Below are positions 16,890 through 25,253 of a stretch of DNA of 30,846 nt, one piece after another. A program made the translations under genes and the position numbers. The notes under the pieces are model-generated. The model saw nothing but the letters and a program-made list of their open reading frames with translations, had not been told where the DNA came from and did no database searches. Positions within the stretch are counted from its first letter, which is position 1; every line of letters starts with the position of its first letter. Source of the DNA: Deinococcus rhizophilus (GTDB lineage: Bacteria > Deinococcota > Deinococci > Deinococcales > Deinococcaceae); NCBI RefSeq assembly GCF_030271215.1, contig NZ_JASNGB010000006.1, positions 1 through 30,846 on the forward strand, read 5' to 3'.

Positions 16890-18695
16890 ATGACCAGTTT
16901 GAAATTTAGTGACGTGATCGATGTTCCCGACGGACCTGATTTTGATGTCCTGAGAGATCAACAGGTAGGTTTCAACTTTCAAGAACGCAGCCGGATTCTT
17001 AAACGCAGCTCTTTTCTTCGGTGGCAACCACGGCCTCTGGAGAAAAGGTCTCTCGGTCTCCGCTCAATGTGGGTGAGAAACACTCCAGAGGAGGTACTGG
17101 CAGCCTTTCTACAACTCGCCCCGCGTGCAGGTGATCTCAGGCTCTGGGCGTATGACCACCACGAATTTACCTATGAACCCCTCAAGTCCTTTGACGAGGT
17201 CATCAAGCAGCCTGACTTCAGGACTCCCTTCATTCCGCTGGAAGAGGCTGAAAAGCTGCGGGCGCATTTCAAGGTCACGCGGGATCAGGCCCTGGAGGTC
17301 ATAGGGGCCGCCGTTCAGGGAAGGTACCCCAGTTACCGCATTCCCGACGTTCACCGCATCGATCTTTTCAAGGACCTGCTGCCGGAGGACTTCTTCGCCA
17401 CTGGGCAGGTTCGTGAAAACCGTCTGCGTCTACTGCTAGCGAGAGCCAGAGCCACCCCTGCCGAACTCCTCCAGGAACTCCTCGAGGACGAGGATCAGGA
17501 AGTGGAGCTCGCGGCGGTCATCAACCCGAACAGCCGACCCAGTGCCCAGCAGATGCTGGAGGCTTATCACAGGACCTCGACTGAGGACAGCGGCCTCCCC
17601 GACTCCCCGCTGGGAATGCTCAGCGGGGAAAACTCGCAGTTCTTCGGGCTCTTGAGCCGTCCGGACTTCCCTTTCGAACAGCTCCTTGGCGCTCCTGTAC
17701 CAGAAGGCGGCAAGTTGCGTGTCCTGGCAGACTCTGACCTCCCGCCAGTGCGTATGTACGTGGCAAGCATGAAAACTGCCCCGCTGGAGGTCAAGCTGTC
17801 CCTTGCGCGGCGTGAGGGCGACACGCCGGAACAGAGCGACATCAAAACAGCTCTGGCCTACGCGTCCGTTGGTCAACCGGAAGTTCTACGGGTCCTGATG
17901 CAGGATCAGGATGAGTCTGTCAGAAGAGTCAGTACGGGTGCCTTTATCCACCACACGTTGACCCACATCGATACCCTGTCGTCTTACGGAGCAACGATGA
18001 GCTGGCAGCAAGACTTGGCCGACCCCATTTTCATGCTGTACAGAGAAATCCCTGATATCGACAGTGTTTCGACTCGAGGGTACACCTTGAATTTTCAGGC
18101 CACACCCTATGGTTTTCACGTGCTTCCAGATGGACAGGCCAAGGTCTACCTGAACAACAGCTACAAAGGCCACGAGACGGAAGACGAGGATGAGGATCTG
18201 CTCTGGACCGTCTCCCAATCGTACGACAGCGATGAATGGGACAGCATGATGGTTCGTGCCCTGGAAAAGAATGACTCGCACACCGTGGTGACCACCTTCC
18301 CATTGACTGAAGCGTTGACGCAAGGAGACCTGAACTCGAGTGGGACGCAGTTCGACGAGCGAATCATCACTGCTCTGATCACGCACGGCCTGCTGGACGA
18401 AGCCGTCACCGAATGGCTGGATCACGTGTTCAATTTTGACGTCTGGTCATTGGTCCTTCGTCCGTTCCGTGTGATGGGCACGTACCAACCTCAAACACGA
18501 GAACGGTTCGAAACTGCGCTGGCCGTCCCGGCCTACTTCAAGGCGGTGGAATGCGGACTTAAATACGGCTTCGGGCGTGGTGACTGGGACAAGCTGGACA
18601 CCGAGGCCGGGGAACTGTTGGCCGCGAGTGATTTTGCCAGGCGGCATGGACAGGCCACGCTGGCGGATGCGGTGGCGGACCTTGCTCGACGATGA
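16890..18695 (+). CDS. Unknown BREX-embedded protein with HEAT/LRV-like segments (601 aa)
   Basis: The ATG at 16890 is preceded by a good ribosome binding site GGAAGGA (16877-16883). Helical repeat-like segments around residues 174-225 (LLLARARATPAELLQELLEDEDQEVELAAVI by position) and 290-350 (ending DQDESVRRVSTGAF) recall HEAT or leucine-rich-repeat-variant solenoids. The middle is beta-rich and acidic (EDEDED near residue 430) and the C-terminus is helical. No catalytic motif, membrane segment or signal peptide was seen. It sits between pglX and pglZ but is not a canonical BREX gene. Its GC content (52-58% in the two lines counted) is lower than that of neighbouring BREX genes, and it is not overlapped with them, so it looks like a later addition. 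A protein-binding accessory or linked defence protein is possible; the function is unknown. Confidence 0.85.
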   Translation: MTSLKFSDVIDVPDGPDFDVLRDQQVGFNFQERSRILKRSSFLRWQPRPLEKRSLGLRSMWVRNTPEEVLAAFLQLAPRAGDLRLWAYDHHEFTYEPLKSFDEVIKQPDFRTPFIPLEEAEKLRAHFKVTRDQALEVIGAAVQGRYPSYRIPDVHRIDLFKDLLPEDFFATGQVRENRLRLLLARARATPAELLQELLEDEDQEVELAAVINPNSRPSAQQMLEAYHRTSTEDSGLPDSPLGMLSGENSQFFGLLSRPDFPFEQLLGAPVPEGGKLRVLADSDLPPVRMYVASMKTAPLEVKLSLARREGDTPEQSDIKTALAYASVGQPEVLRVLMQDQDESVRRVSTGAFIHHTLTHIDTLSSYGATMSWQQDLADPIFMLYREIPDIDSVSTRGYTLNFQATPYGFHVLPDGQAKVYLNNSYKGHETEDEDEDLLWTVSQSYDSDEWDSMMVRALEKNDSHTVVTTFPLTEALTQGDLNSSGTQFDERIITALITHGLLDEAVTEWLDHVFNFDVWSLVLRPFRVMGTYQPQTRERFETALAVPAYFKAVECGLKYGFGRGDWDKLDTEAGELLAASDFARRHGQATLADAVADLARR

Positions 18696-18740
18696 CCGGA
18701 CACAACTGGGGCGCGAAGCTCCGGGACACCGGGGGTTCAC

Positions 18741-18799
18741 CTCCAGGCGGAACGCTGCCCCTGCGCTCTGGAATTCTCCTGGTCCCCATGCGCCTGGAG
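18741..18799 (+). promoter_or_regulatory. Inverted repeat that could hide the pglZ ribosome binding site
   Basis: A perfect 9-bp inverted repeat pairs CTCCAGGCG (18741-18749) with CGCCTGGAG (18791-18799), with 41 nt between. The right arm ends in GGAG at 18796-18799, the only plausible Shine-Dalgarno for the TTG start at 18807. In RNA the left arm could mask it and lower pglZ translation. Structure and effect are inferred. Confidence 0.45.
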
Positions 18800-18806
18800 T
18801 GCCCCT

Positions 18807-21371
18807 TTGAAGCCTGACCGCGTTCGCCTCTCCCTGCAGACGCTGTTCGCAGACGACCGCCGCTGGGCGCACCATGGCCGCCGCCTGGTCTTCTGGTACG
18901 ACCCGGAAGGGGAGTTCCGCGAGGAGATTTCCTCGCTTCACTTGGACGGCGTGGACGTGCTCACCCTGGGTGAGACCCCCTTTGCCCTCAAGCGCCGGTT
19001 GATCGTGCAGGACCCGGACACGCCCTTCTTGCTGTACGCCCCATTTCCCGAACCGCCTGCCGCCGAGAACTGGTTGCTCGACCTGCAATGCACGGGCGTC
19101 CTCTTCCGCGCGGACCGGGCTGCGATGGTCTTCGCCGATCTGGGATACCGTGACCGGTCGCTGGAAGCCGTGGTGAGGGCTTACCCCCGTTTATTCGGGA
19201 GCAAGAAACGCATCGCGGACCTTCAGGGCCTGATGCTGCCCCCCGACGTGGACGAGCGCAGCTTGCTGACCGGGATGCTGGCGGCGGCGGTAGGGGAGAA
19301 GGTCGCAGACGGCTCGCTGATCCTGCGCCGGGTACTGCTGGGCGGCCTGGACGAGGACACCAACCCCGCGTGGTCCGAACTCGCAAAACTGGGATTGACC
19401 GACGCCTTCTGGACTCTGGCCGCGCAGGTCACACTCTTCCGTGCCGAGGCCCCCACCCTGCGTCGCCTGTTTCTGGCCCTGCTCGTCTCGCACCTCACGC
19501 AGCAACTGGGGGGCACGGTCCCGCCCGCACTGGCCAGCATGGTCCTCCCAAACACGGCCCGCGCCTACGCCCTGGTGTCGGCGTGGCAGCGCGACGTCCG
19601 GGACGCGCCGCGTCTGATCGACCTCACCGTGGAGGTCGAGGCCGATCTCGGCATCGAGGCCTGGGCCGAGGGACAGGAGCCGGAAGCCTACGTGCAGGTG
19701 GACACCTTCCCCGTGCTCGACCGGGTGGCGTTGCGGGCGCTGGTGCGTGCCCTGCAGTCCCCCGGCACCAACCTCGGGACGGTGCTGACGGTCGCCCGGA
19801 CCCGCCTGACGCTGCCCCACGCCACGAGGTACAGCGCTGAATACGGGGCCGTGATCGCGGCTGCGGGCCTGTTCGAGCAGCGCCGAGCCTTCAGTGGGGC
19901 TTTCCCCACCGATGCGGCCACCCTGCTGGAGCGCTATACGTCCGGCTTGCACGTCTTCGACCGGCTGTACCGCCACTACGTCACGGCCCTGGACGCCGCG
20001 TCGGGCGACCTGCTGCGTGACCTGACTGGGGCGGTCGAGGACGTCTACGTCCACTGGTTCCTGGAAGGACTCGGGAGCGCCTGGACCGACGCCTTCGACG
20101 TGGGCCTGCCGGGGCGCATGGGCGGAACCCGCGGTCAGTGGCTGTTCTTTGGGCGGCATGTCCTGCCCCTGCTGCAGAAGAACGAGCGCGACCGGGTGGT
20201 GGTGATCATCAGTGACGCGCTGCGCTACGAGGTCGCGACCGAGTTGCGTGAGCGCATCACCACGGACCTGCGCGGCGAACCCGAACTGGGCAGCCTGCTC
20301 GCGGCCCTGCCCAGCCAGACCCGCTGGGGCATGGCGGCCCTGCTGCCCGGGCAGACCCTGACCTGGGACGCCGCGGGCGAGCGGGTTCTGCGCGACGGTC
20401 AGCCCACCCGCGCCGAGGACCGCGCCGCGCACCTGGCCCGCACGGGGTATCCCAGCGCGGCGCTCAAGCTCGACCACCTGATGTCCCTGAGCGTGGAAGA
20501 AGGCCGCACCCTGTTCGAGGGCAAGCGCCTGATCTACCTCTACCACGACGCCATTGACGCCGTGGGAGACAAGCCCGCCAGCGAGCGGGACGTCTTCGCG
20601 GCCTGCGAGGTGGCCCTGGATGAACTCACACGCGCGGTCAAGCGGCTCGCCAACAGCCTGAACACCTCCACCGTCATCGTCACGGCGGACCACGGCTTCC
20701 TGTATCAGCGTCAGGCGATTGCGGAGGCCGATAAGCTCGCGCTCCCGCCAAAGGGAGCTGGCATCAGTGCGGACCGCCGCAGCGTGGTAGGCCCGGACCT
20801 GCCCCCCGCCGACGGCACGCTACGGGTGTCGCTGGAGGCCTACCAGCCCATGACCGCTCCGGTCACGGCGCTGTTCCCGCGCGGCACCCTGCGTTACCGG
20901 ATCGCCGGGGGCGGGGCGCAGTACGTGCACGGCGGCGCGAGCTTGCAGGAGATGGTCGTTCCCGTCCTGACCTACCGGCACAAGCGTGCCTCGGCCGGAC
21001 AACCCCAGGCCAGCCGCAAGGTGGGCGTGGCGGTGGTCGCCCGCTCCCAGCGGGTCACCAATACCCTCTTCAGCGTGCCCCTGGTGCAGACCGACGCGGT
21101 GGCCGAGCGGGTGCGCTCCCGGACCGTCACCGTCCGGCTGGTCGACGACCAGGGCCGGGACGTCACCGACGTGCGGCGCCTGACTTTCGAGAGTCCCAGC
21201 CCCCACCCGTCCGAGCGCGAGCAGGTCGCCCGGCTCTCGGTGACCCTGCCCAATCCCGACGCGGCGGCCACCTACTTCCTGCTGGTCACGGACGGGGAAG
21301 ATGGCCTGGAGCTGGTGCGCGAGCCGTGGACCATCTCCATCGCCTTTCAGAACGACTTCGGAGAGTTCTAG
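18807..21371 (+). CDS. pglZ: PglZ, BREX alkaline-phosphatase-superfamily protein (854 aa)
   Basis: Core BREX protein of the alkaline phosphatase superfamily. The metal-binding motifs are VVIISDALRYE (Asp470) and VIVTADHGF (Asp628, His629). The N-terminal half is helical and family-typical, and the C-terminal tail is beta-rich and probably Ig-like (VTVRLVDDQGRDV). The length of about 850 aa fits the type found in BREX type 1. The biochemical role of PglZ in exclusion is still debated. The start is TTG at 18807, with GGAG 7 nt upstream; no in-frame ATG or GTG lies nearby. The stop TAG shares one base with the brxL GTG. The weak start codon and the upstream inverted repeat suggest limited translation. 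Confidence 0.95.
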   Translation: MKPDRVRLSLQTLFADDRRWAHHGRRLVFWYDPEGEFREEISSLHLDGVDVLTLGETPFALKRRLIVQDPDTPFLLYAPFPEPPAAENWLLDLQCTGVLFRADRAAMVFADLGYRDRSLEAVVRAYPRLFGSKKRIADLQGLMLPPDVDERSLLTGMLAAAVGEKVADGSLILRRVLLGGLDEDTNPAWSELAKLGLTDAFWTLAAQVTLFRAEAPTLRRLFLALLVSHLTQQLGGTVPPALASMVLPNTARAYALVSAWQRDVRDAPRLIDLTVEVEADLGIEAWAEGQEPEAYVQVDTFPVLDRVALRALVRALQSPGTNLGTVLTVARTRLTLPHATRYSAEYGAVIAAAGLFEQRRAFSGAFPTDAATLLERYTSGLHVFDRLYRHYVTALDAASGDLLRDLTGAVEDVYVHWFLEGLGSAWTDAFDVGLPGRMGGTRGQWLFFGRHVLPLLQKNERDRVVVIISDALRYEVATELRERITTDLRGEPELGSLLAALPSQTRWGMAALLPGQTLTWDAAGERVLRDGQPTRAEDRAAHLARTGYPSAALKLDHLMSLSVEEGRTLFEGKRLIYLYHDAIDAVGDKPASERDVFAACEVALDELTRAVKRLANSLNTSTVIVTADHGFLYQRQAIAEADKLALPPKGAGISADRRSVVGPDLPPADGTLRVSLEAYQPMTAPVTALFPRGTLRYRIAGGGAQYVHGGASLQEMVVPVLTYRHKRASAGQPQASRKVGVAVVARSQRVTNTLFSVPLVQTDAVAERVRSRTVTVRLVDDQGRDVTDVRRLTFESPSPHPSEREQVARLSVTLPNPDAAATYFLLVTDGEDGLELVREPWTISIAFQNDFGEF

Positions 21372-23404
21372 TGAACGACCTCACGACGCAGGATCTCAAC
21401 GCCAAACTCAATGCCACCTACCCCGGCAAGGTGGTGCGCAAGGACCTCACCGCCCGGATCAAGGAGGGCGCGAACGTCCCCATCTACGTGCTGGAGTACC
21501 TGCTGGGCATGTACTGCGCGACCGATGATGAGGCGACCATCGAGGAGGGCGTCTCGCGGGTCAAGAAGATTCTCGCGGAGAACTATGTCCGGCCCGACGA
21601 GGCCGAGAAGGTCAAGAGCCGGGTGCGGGAGCTGGGCCGCTACACCGTGATCGACCGTGTCACGGCCAAGCTCAACGAGAAAGCGGACCGCTACGAACTC
21701 GAACTGATGAACCTGGGTGTCACGGGTGTGGAGGTCGACGCCGGGATCATCCGGCAGAACGAGAAACTCCTCGCGGGCGGCATCTGGTGCATTCTCGGCC
21801 TCGAGTACGATGCCAGCCACAAGCCCACGCCCTTTTTGCTGGGCAGCCTCAAGCCGATTCAGATGCCGGCCACCGACATGGACGAGCTGCGCGCGGGACG
21901 TGCGGCCTTCACGCGCGCCGAGTGGCTCGACGCCCTGCTGCGCTCGGTGGGGATGGAACCGACCGTCTTTGCTGAGAGCGTCAAGTGGCACCTGCTCGCC
22001 CGGATGGTGCCGCTCGTCGAGAACAACTACAACGCGGTCGAACTTGGCCCGCGCTCCACCGGCAAGAGCCACGTCTACAAGGAAATCAGCCCCAACAGCA
22101 TCCTGATCAGCGGCGGGCAGACGACCGTGGCCAACCTCTTCTACAACATGGCCCGGCGGCAGGTGGGGCTGGTGGGTCTGTGGGATGTCGTCGCCTTCGA
22201 CGAGGTGGCAGGCATTCACTTCAAGGACAACGACGGCGTCCAGATCATGAAGGACTACATGAACTCCGGGTCCTTCGCGCGGGGCAAGGCCGAGATCTCG
22301 GCCACCGCCAGCATGGTCTTTGTCGGGAACATCAACCAGAGCGTCGAGAGCCTCGTGAAGACCTCCCATCTGCTCGCGCCGTTTCCCCCGGCGATGATCG
22401 ACACGGCCTTTTTCGACCGCGTTCACGCCTATATCCCCGGCTGGGAAATCCCCAAGTTCCGCCCCGAGAGCTTCACCACCCAGTACGGTTTCATCGTGGA
22501 CTACCTCGCGGAGTGGGTGCGGGAGCTGCGCAAGGTGTCCTTTGCAGACGCCATTGATCAGCACTTCCGGTTGGGCAACAACCTCAACCAGCGCGACGTG
22601 CGGGCGGTTCGCAAGACCACCTCGGGCCTGCTCAAGCTCCTGCATCCGGACGGTCTGTACGGCAAGGAGGACGTCCGCGACGCCCTGGTCTACGCGCTGG
22701 GGGTCCGGCGCCGGGTCAAGGAGCAGCTCAAGAAGATCGGTGGGATGGAGTTTTACGACGTGCACTTCAGCTACCTCGATCTCGAGACCCTGGAAGAGCA
22801 CTTCGTCACCCTGCCCGAGCAGTCGAGCGGGGCGTTGATTCCGGAAGGCCCCCTGGTCGCCGGACATGCCCACGCCGTCAGCCCGGCCGAGGGGGGCATG
22901 CTGGGGCTCTACCGGGTCGAGCTTCAGACCACGCCGGGGGGCGGACGCCTGGTGCGGACCGGCACGGCGAGTGCTTCTGCTGTGCGCGACGCCGTGAACA
23001 TTGCCTTCAACTACTTCAAGGCGAATTCCAGCCGGGTCAGTGGCAGTATCCACCCCGACGGCTCGGACTACCTGCTGCACCTCGTGGACGTGCAGGGCAA
23101 CGGGGCACCGGAACACATCAGCCTGGCCCTCCTGATCTCATTGTGCTCCGCCGCGCTGGGAAAGCCTCTCCAGCCGCAGCTCGTCCTGCTGGGGCAGATG
23201 ACCCTGGGGGGCACCATCAGCCCGGTGGAGAACCTCGCCGCGAGCCTTCAGTTGGCCTTGGACGCGGGGGGAAAGCGGGTGCTGCTTCCCATGAGCTCCG
23301 CGGCCGACCTGGCGACGGTGCCCCCGGAACTCTTCTCCAAGTTTCAGGTGACCTTTTACAGCGACCCGGTCGACGCGGTGTTCAAGGCGCTGGGCGTGCA
23401 GTGA
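21371..23404 (+). CDS. brxL: BrxL, BREX AAA+ / Lon-like protein (677 aa)
   Basis: Last core gene of the BREX type 1 operon. The start is GTG at 21371, which overlaps the pglZ stop by one base, with GGAGAG just upstream. An N-terminal helical region precedes a AAA+ domain with Walker A GPRSTGKSH (Lys232) and Walker B VVAFDEVAG (Asp277-Glu278). The C-terminal domain has the Lon protease fold pattern (LLGQMTLGGTISPVENLAASLQLALDAG). BrxL proteins are known to assemble into DNA-binding rings related to MCM helicases. By my alignment the Lon Ser-Lys dyad is not preserved: the GPSAG and GGLKEK positions read GAPEH and ENLAAS, so proteolysis is doubtful. No strong terminator follows. Confidence 0.95.
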   Translation: MNDLTTQDLNAKLNATYPGKVVRKDLTARIKEGANVPIYVLEYLLGMYCATDDEATIEEGVSRVKKILAENYVRPDEAEKVKSRVRELGRYTVIDRVTAKLNEKADRYELELMNLGVTGVEVDAGIIRQNEKLLAGGIWCILGLEYDASHKPTPFLLGSLKPIQMPATDMDELRAGRAAFTRAEWLDALLRSVGMEPTVFAESVKWHLLARMVPLVENNYNAVELGPRSTGKSHVYKEISPNSILISGGQTTVANLFYNMARRQVGLVGLWDVVAFDEVAGIHFKDNDGVQIMKDYMNSGSFARGKAEISATASMVFVGNINQSVESLVKTSHLLAPFPPAMIDTAFFDRVHAYIPGWEIPKFRPESFTTQYGFIVDYLAEWVRELRKVSFADAIDQHFRLGNNLNQRDVRAVRKTTSGLLKLLHPDGLYGKEDVRDALVYALGVRRRVKEQLKKIGGMEFYDVHFSYLDLETLEEHFVTLPEQSSGALIPEGPLVAGHAHAVSPAEGGMLGLYRVELQTTPGGGRLVRTGTASASAVRDAVNIAFNYFKANSSRVSGSIHPDGSDYLLHLVDVQGNGAPEHISLALLISLCSAALGKPLQPQLVLLGQMTLGGTISPVENLAASLQLALDAGGKRVLLPMSSAADLATVPPELFSKFQVTFYSDPVDAVFKALGVQ

Positions 23405-23460
23405 ACCCAAGCGGTCCGCGAGCTGGCAGCGTTGCCTGAAGGCAGCAGCAGAACTCCAGA

Positions 23461-23501
23461 CCGCAAATGTGATGGCAGAGTCAGAACATGAGCGATAGCT
23501 T
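23461..23501 (+). promoter_or_regulatory. Second copy of the addB promoter-like block
   Basis: CCGCAAATGTG (23461-23471) and GTCAGA (23480-23485) match 471-495 at 20 of 25 positions. A -10-like TAGCTT (23496-23501) begins at offset 35, exactly where TAGGGT begins in the first copy. Transcription would start near 23508 and serve the exported-protein fragment at 23548. Confidence 0.4.
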
Positions 23502-23547
23502 AAGCGCACGTGCTCTGCTCACCCATTTCGGTCTCTCAGAGAGGCGT

Positions 23548-23883
23548 TTGACCTTGCGAACCTATCCGCTGTTTCTGCTTTCCTGCGCGCTGCTGAGCGG
23601 CGCCGCGGCTCAATCAACATCTGACACGGCGACCGCTGTCAGGGTCGACAAAACCTTCCTGGCCGCCGAGGCCGAGCGGCTGTCGTCGGCCATCGCCGAG
23701 GCGGTCACCGCGGCGGGGGGCGACCTGGACCGCCAGCATGTTCACCTCGTCTTCGCCTTCAGCACGGGCCACTTTGCCAAGGACCCCCGGATGGCTGAGG
23801 CCGCGCGGGTCGTGGCCTCGGACGTCGCCGAACAGACCGTGGTCAACGGAGATCGGTTGAGCGCCTATGCCTGGGAGATCTGA
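23548..23883 (+). CDS. Exported protein, probably truncated (111 aa)
   Basis: A TTG start at 23548 with GAGAGG just upstream gives a clear signal peptide: TLR, then hydrophobic YPLFLLSCALLSG and cleavage near AAA-QS. An ATG at 23488 is also in frame but would put 20 unlikely residues before the signal peptide. The mature part is a single alpha-beta piece (FLAAEAERLSSAIAEAV, HVHLVFAFSTGHF, VASDVAEQTVV) and stops abruptly after AYAWEI. The ending in mid-fold and the tnpB-like gene 85 nt downstream suggest the 3' part of the gene was lost by insertion or deletion. The parent family is not recognised. Confidence 0.55.
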   Translation: MTLRTYPLFLLSCALLSGAAAQSTSDTATAVRVDKTFLAAEAERLSSAIAEAVTAAGGDLDRQHVHLVFAFSTGHFAKDPRMAEAARVVASDVAEQTVVNGDRLSAYAWEI

Positions 23884-23967
23884 AAGATGTCAGAATCTGC
23901 AAGCTTTCCAGGGCGCCTTCGCGTAAGAACCAGGGTCCGGCGGATAGCACTCCTCTCCTTCCCTCGA

Positions 23968-25047
23968 TTAGGCTGCCGCCCGTCCGCGTGGGGGAAGCAT
24001 CCGGCCCCGCAGCAGCACGTTATGGGCAGCGTTGGCGTGCGCATCCAGGTTCACCCCGCACGCCGGGCAGCGGAAGCGGTCGCCCGCCCTCAACCCATAC
24101 ACGACCCGGCCCTGGTGCTCGAAGCAGGGAGCGCACAGGGTGCTGGTGTGATGCGGCGCCACACGCCGGAAATCGACGCCAGAAGCGAACAGATACTGGC
24201 TGAGCGCCGAAAAGTGATGGTCATGAATCGCCCGGTCGCGCCCGCTGTGAATCCAGTGGGTGGACATCCCCATGTGGTTGATGCGCTCGGCATAGACGGT
24301 GTGGGCGTGAAAGTTAAGCCACGCCACGATCCCCTCCCCGTCGAGTCGCCCTGAGGCATAGATCAGGTCGCGCAGCAGCGAGTGGGTGTCCGCACTCAGC
24401 CGCGGCAGCTGACCCACATGGCGCAGCGACGTCGGTCGGAAGTACCGGGTCGCGCCGGTGTCGGTGTGGGCCACGGTGAGCGGATCAATCCCCAGGTCCA
24501 GCCCCACCGCAGAGCGCCTGGCCAGCCCTGGCGGCGGAACGTACCGGACGGTGTAGCTCAACCCCAGCATGTAATGCCCGTTGGACAGCCGCGACACAAA
24601 ACTGCGGTCTGCCAGCCAGTGCGTGAGGTAGGTCGTCGGGGGAACGGCCAGGACAGGACGCGGCAAAGGGACGCGGCCCTGACGCACCGTCGCCTCCAGC
24701 GCGTGGGCGAATCCCCCTGGATCCCAGTCGTCATGGGAACGGAGGAGCCGGGACAGCTCACCCGTGCCAGCGTACTGGGTGAAGTGGGGCGAGGCAGCGA
24801 CCATGGCGCAGTACGCGTGGCTGGGCTGGTGATGCAGCGCCGCCTGCAGCGGCACGCCAGCGATGGAGCACTGGTGATCAGACTGTACGGTCAGCGGGGA
24901 ATCCACCCGCCAGACCTGGGCCCCTGGGAAACCGGAAAGTCGGCCCAGGTACGGCTGGAGGGCCCCAGCCTGAACCAGCGGGCCGATTCTTGAGTAACTG
25001 GAGTGCCGGATCTGGACCCAGTGGAGATCGGGGTCGTTGCGTGCCAT
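23968..25047 (-). CDS. tnpB: Divergent TnpB-like protein of the IS200/IS605 type (359 aa)
   Basis: The C-terminal half follows the TnpB plan. RuvC-I is GLDLG (Asp184), RuvC-II is YAERINHMGM (Glu254), a zinc finger has Cys305/Cys308 and Cys327/Cys330, and RuvC-III reads DAHANAAHN (335-343). TnpB proteins are RNA-guided DNA nucleases that help IS200/IS605 elements persist. In the usual D-x-D-x-N-A-A motif the second Asp is the catalytic one; here that place is His337, while Asp335 remains. The first about 140 residues lack the Arg-rich start common in TnpB. The ATG at 25047 is chosen for its AGGTGA ribosome binding site; a GTG at 25056 is also possible. No tnpA is present, so this is an orphan or a domesticated gene. 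Confidence 0.75.
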   Translation of the reverse strand: MARNDPDLHWVQIRHSSYSRIGPLVQAGALQPYLGRLSGFPGAQVWRVDSPLTVQSDHQCSIAGVPLQAALHHQPSHAYCAMVAASPHFTQYAGTGELSRLLRSHDDWDPGGFAHALEATVRQGRVPLPRPVLAVPPTTYLTHWLADRSFVSRLSNGHYMLGLSYTVRYVPPPGLARRSAVGLDLGIDPLTVAHTDTGATRYFRPTSLRHVGQLPRLSADTHSLLRDLIYASGRLDGEGIVAWLNFHAHTVYAERINHMGMSTHWIHSGRDRAIHDHHFSALSQYLFASGVDFRRVAPHHTSTLCAPCFEHQGRVVYGLRAGDRFRCPACGVNLDAHANAAHNVLLRGRMLPPRGRAAA

Positions 25048-25064
25048 AGGAATCACCTGTGTGG

Positions 25065-25092
25065 AAAAGCCCCCACCGCAGGGCGATGGGGG
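25065..25092 (-). terminator. Terminator-like hairpin just upstream of tnpB
   Basis: On the minus strand a stem of nine positions (25070-25078 with 25084-25092, one mismatch) is followed by TTTT. It could end transcripts coming from the right. It lies about 20 nt before the tnpB start, so it could also be the subterminal hairpin of an IS200/IS605-type end. From 25093 to 25253 I see no convincing gene. Confidence 0.5.
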
Positions 25093-25253
25093 AGCGTGAA
25101 GCGGAGAGAAGTTGAGAACGTGCCTTAAGGCGCGTCAGTTGCGGTCACAGTGTGGGGAACGGCACCTCCTGTACCTGTGGTGCACCGCCCCACCGGGGCG
25201 GTGATGGTCCTGTTAGCCCACCGGAGGTCAGGCGCTGCCACGTACGGGGCAAC

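Noticed and set aside
471..23485. The repeat at both ends of the defence region considered as phage-type attachment sites
   Set aside because: Only 20 of 25 bases match, no integrase gene is present, and the spacing to a -10-like box fits a promoter better; kept as a finding in that form.
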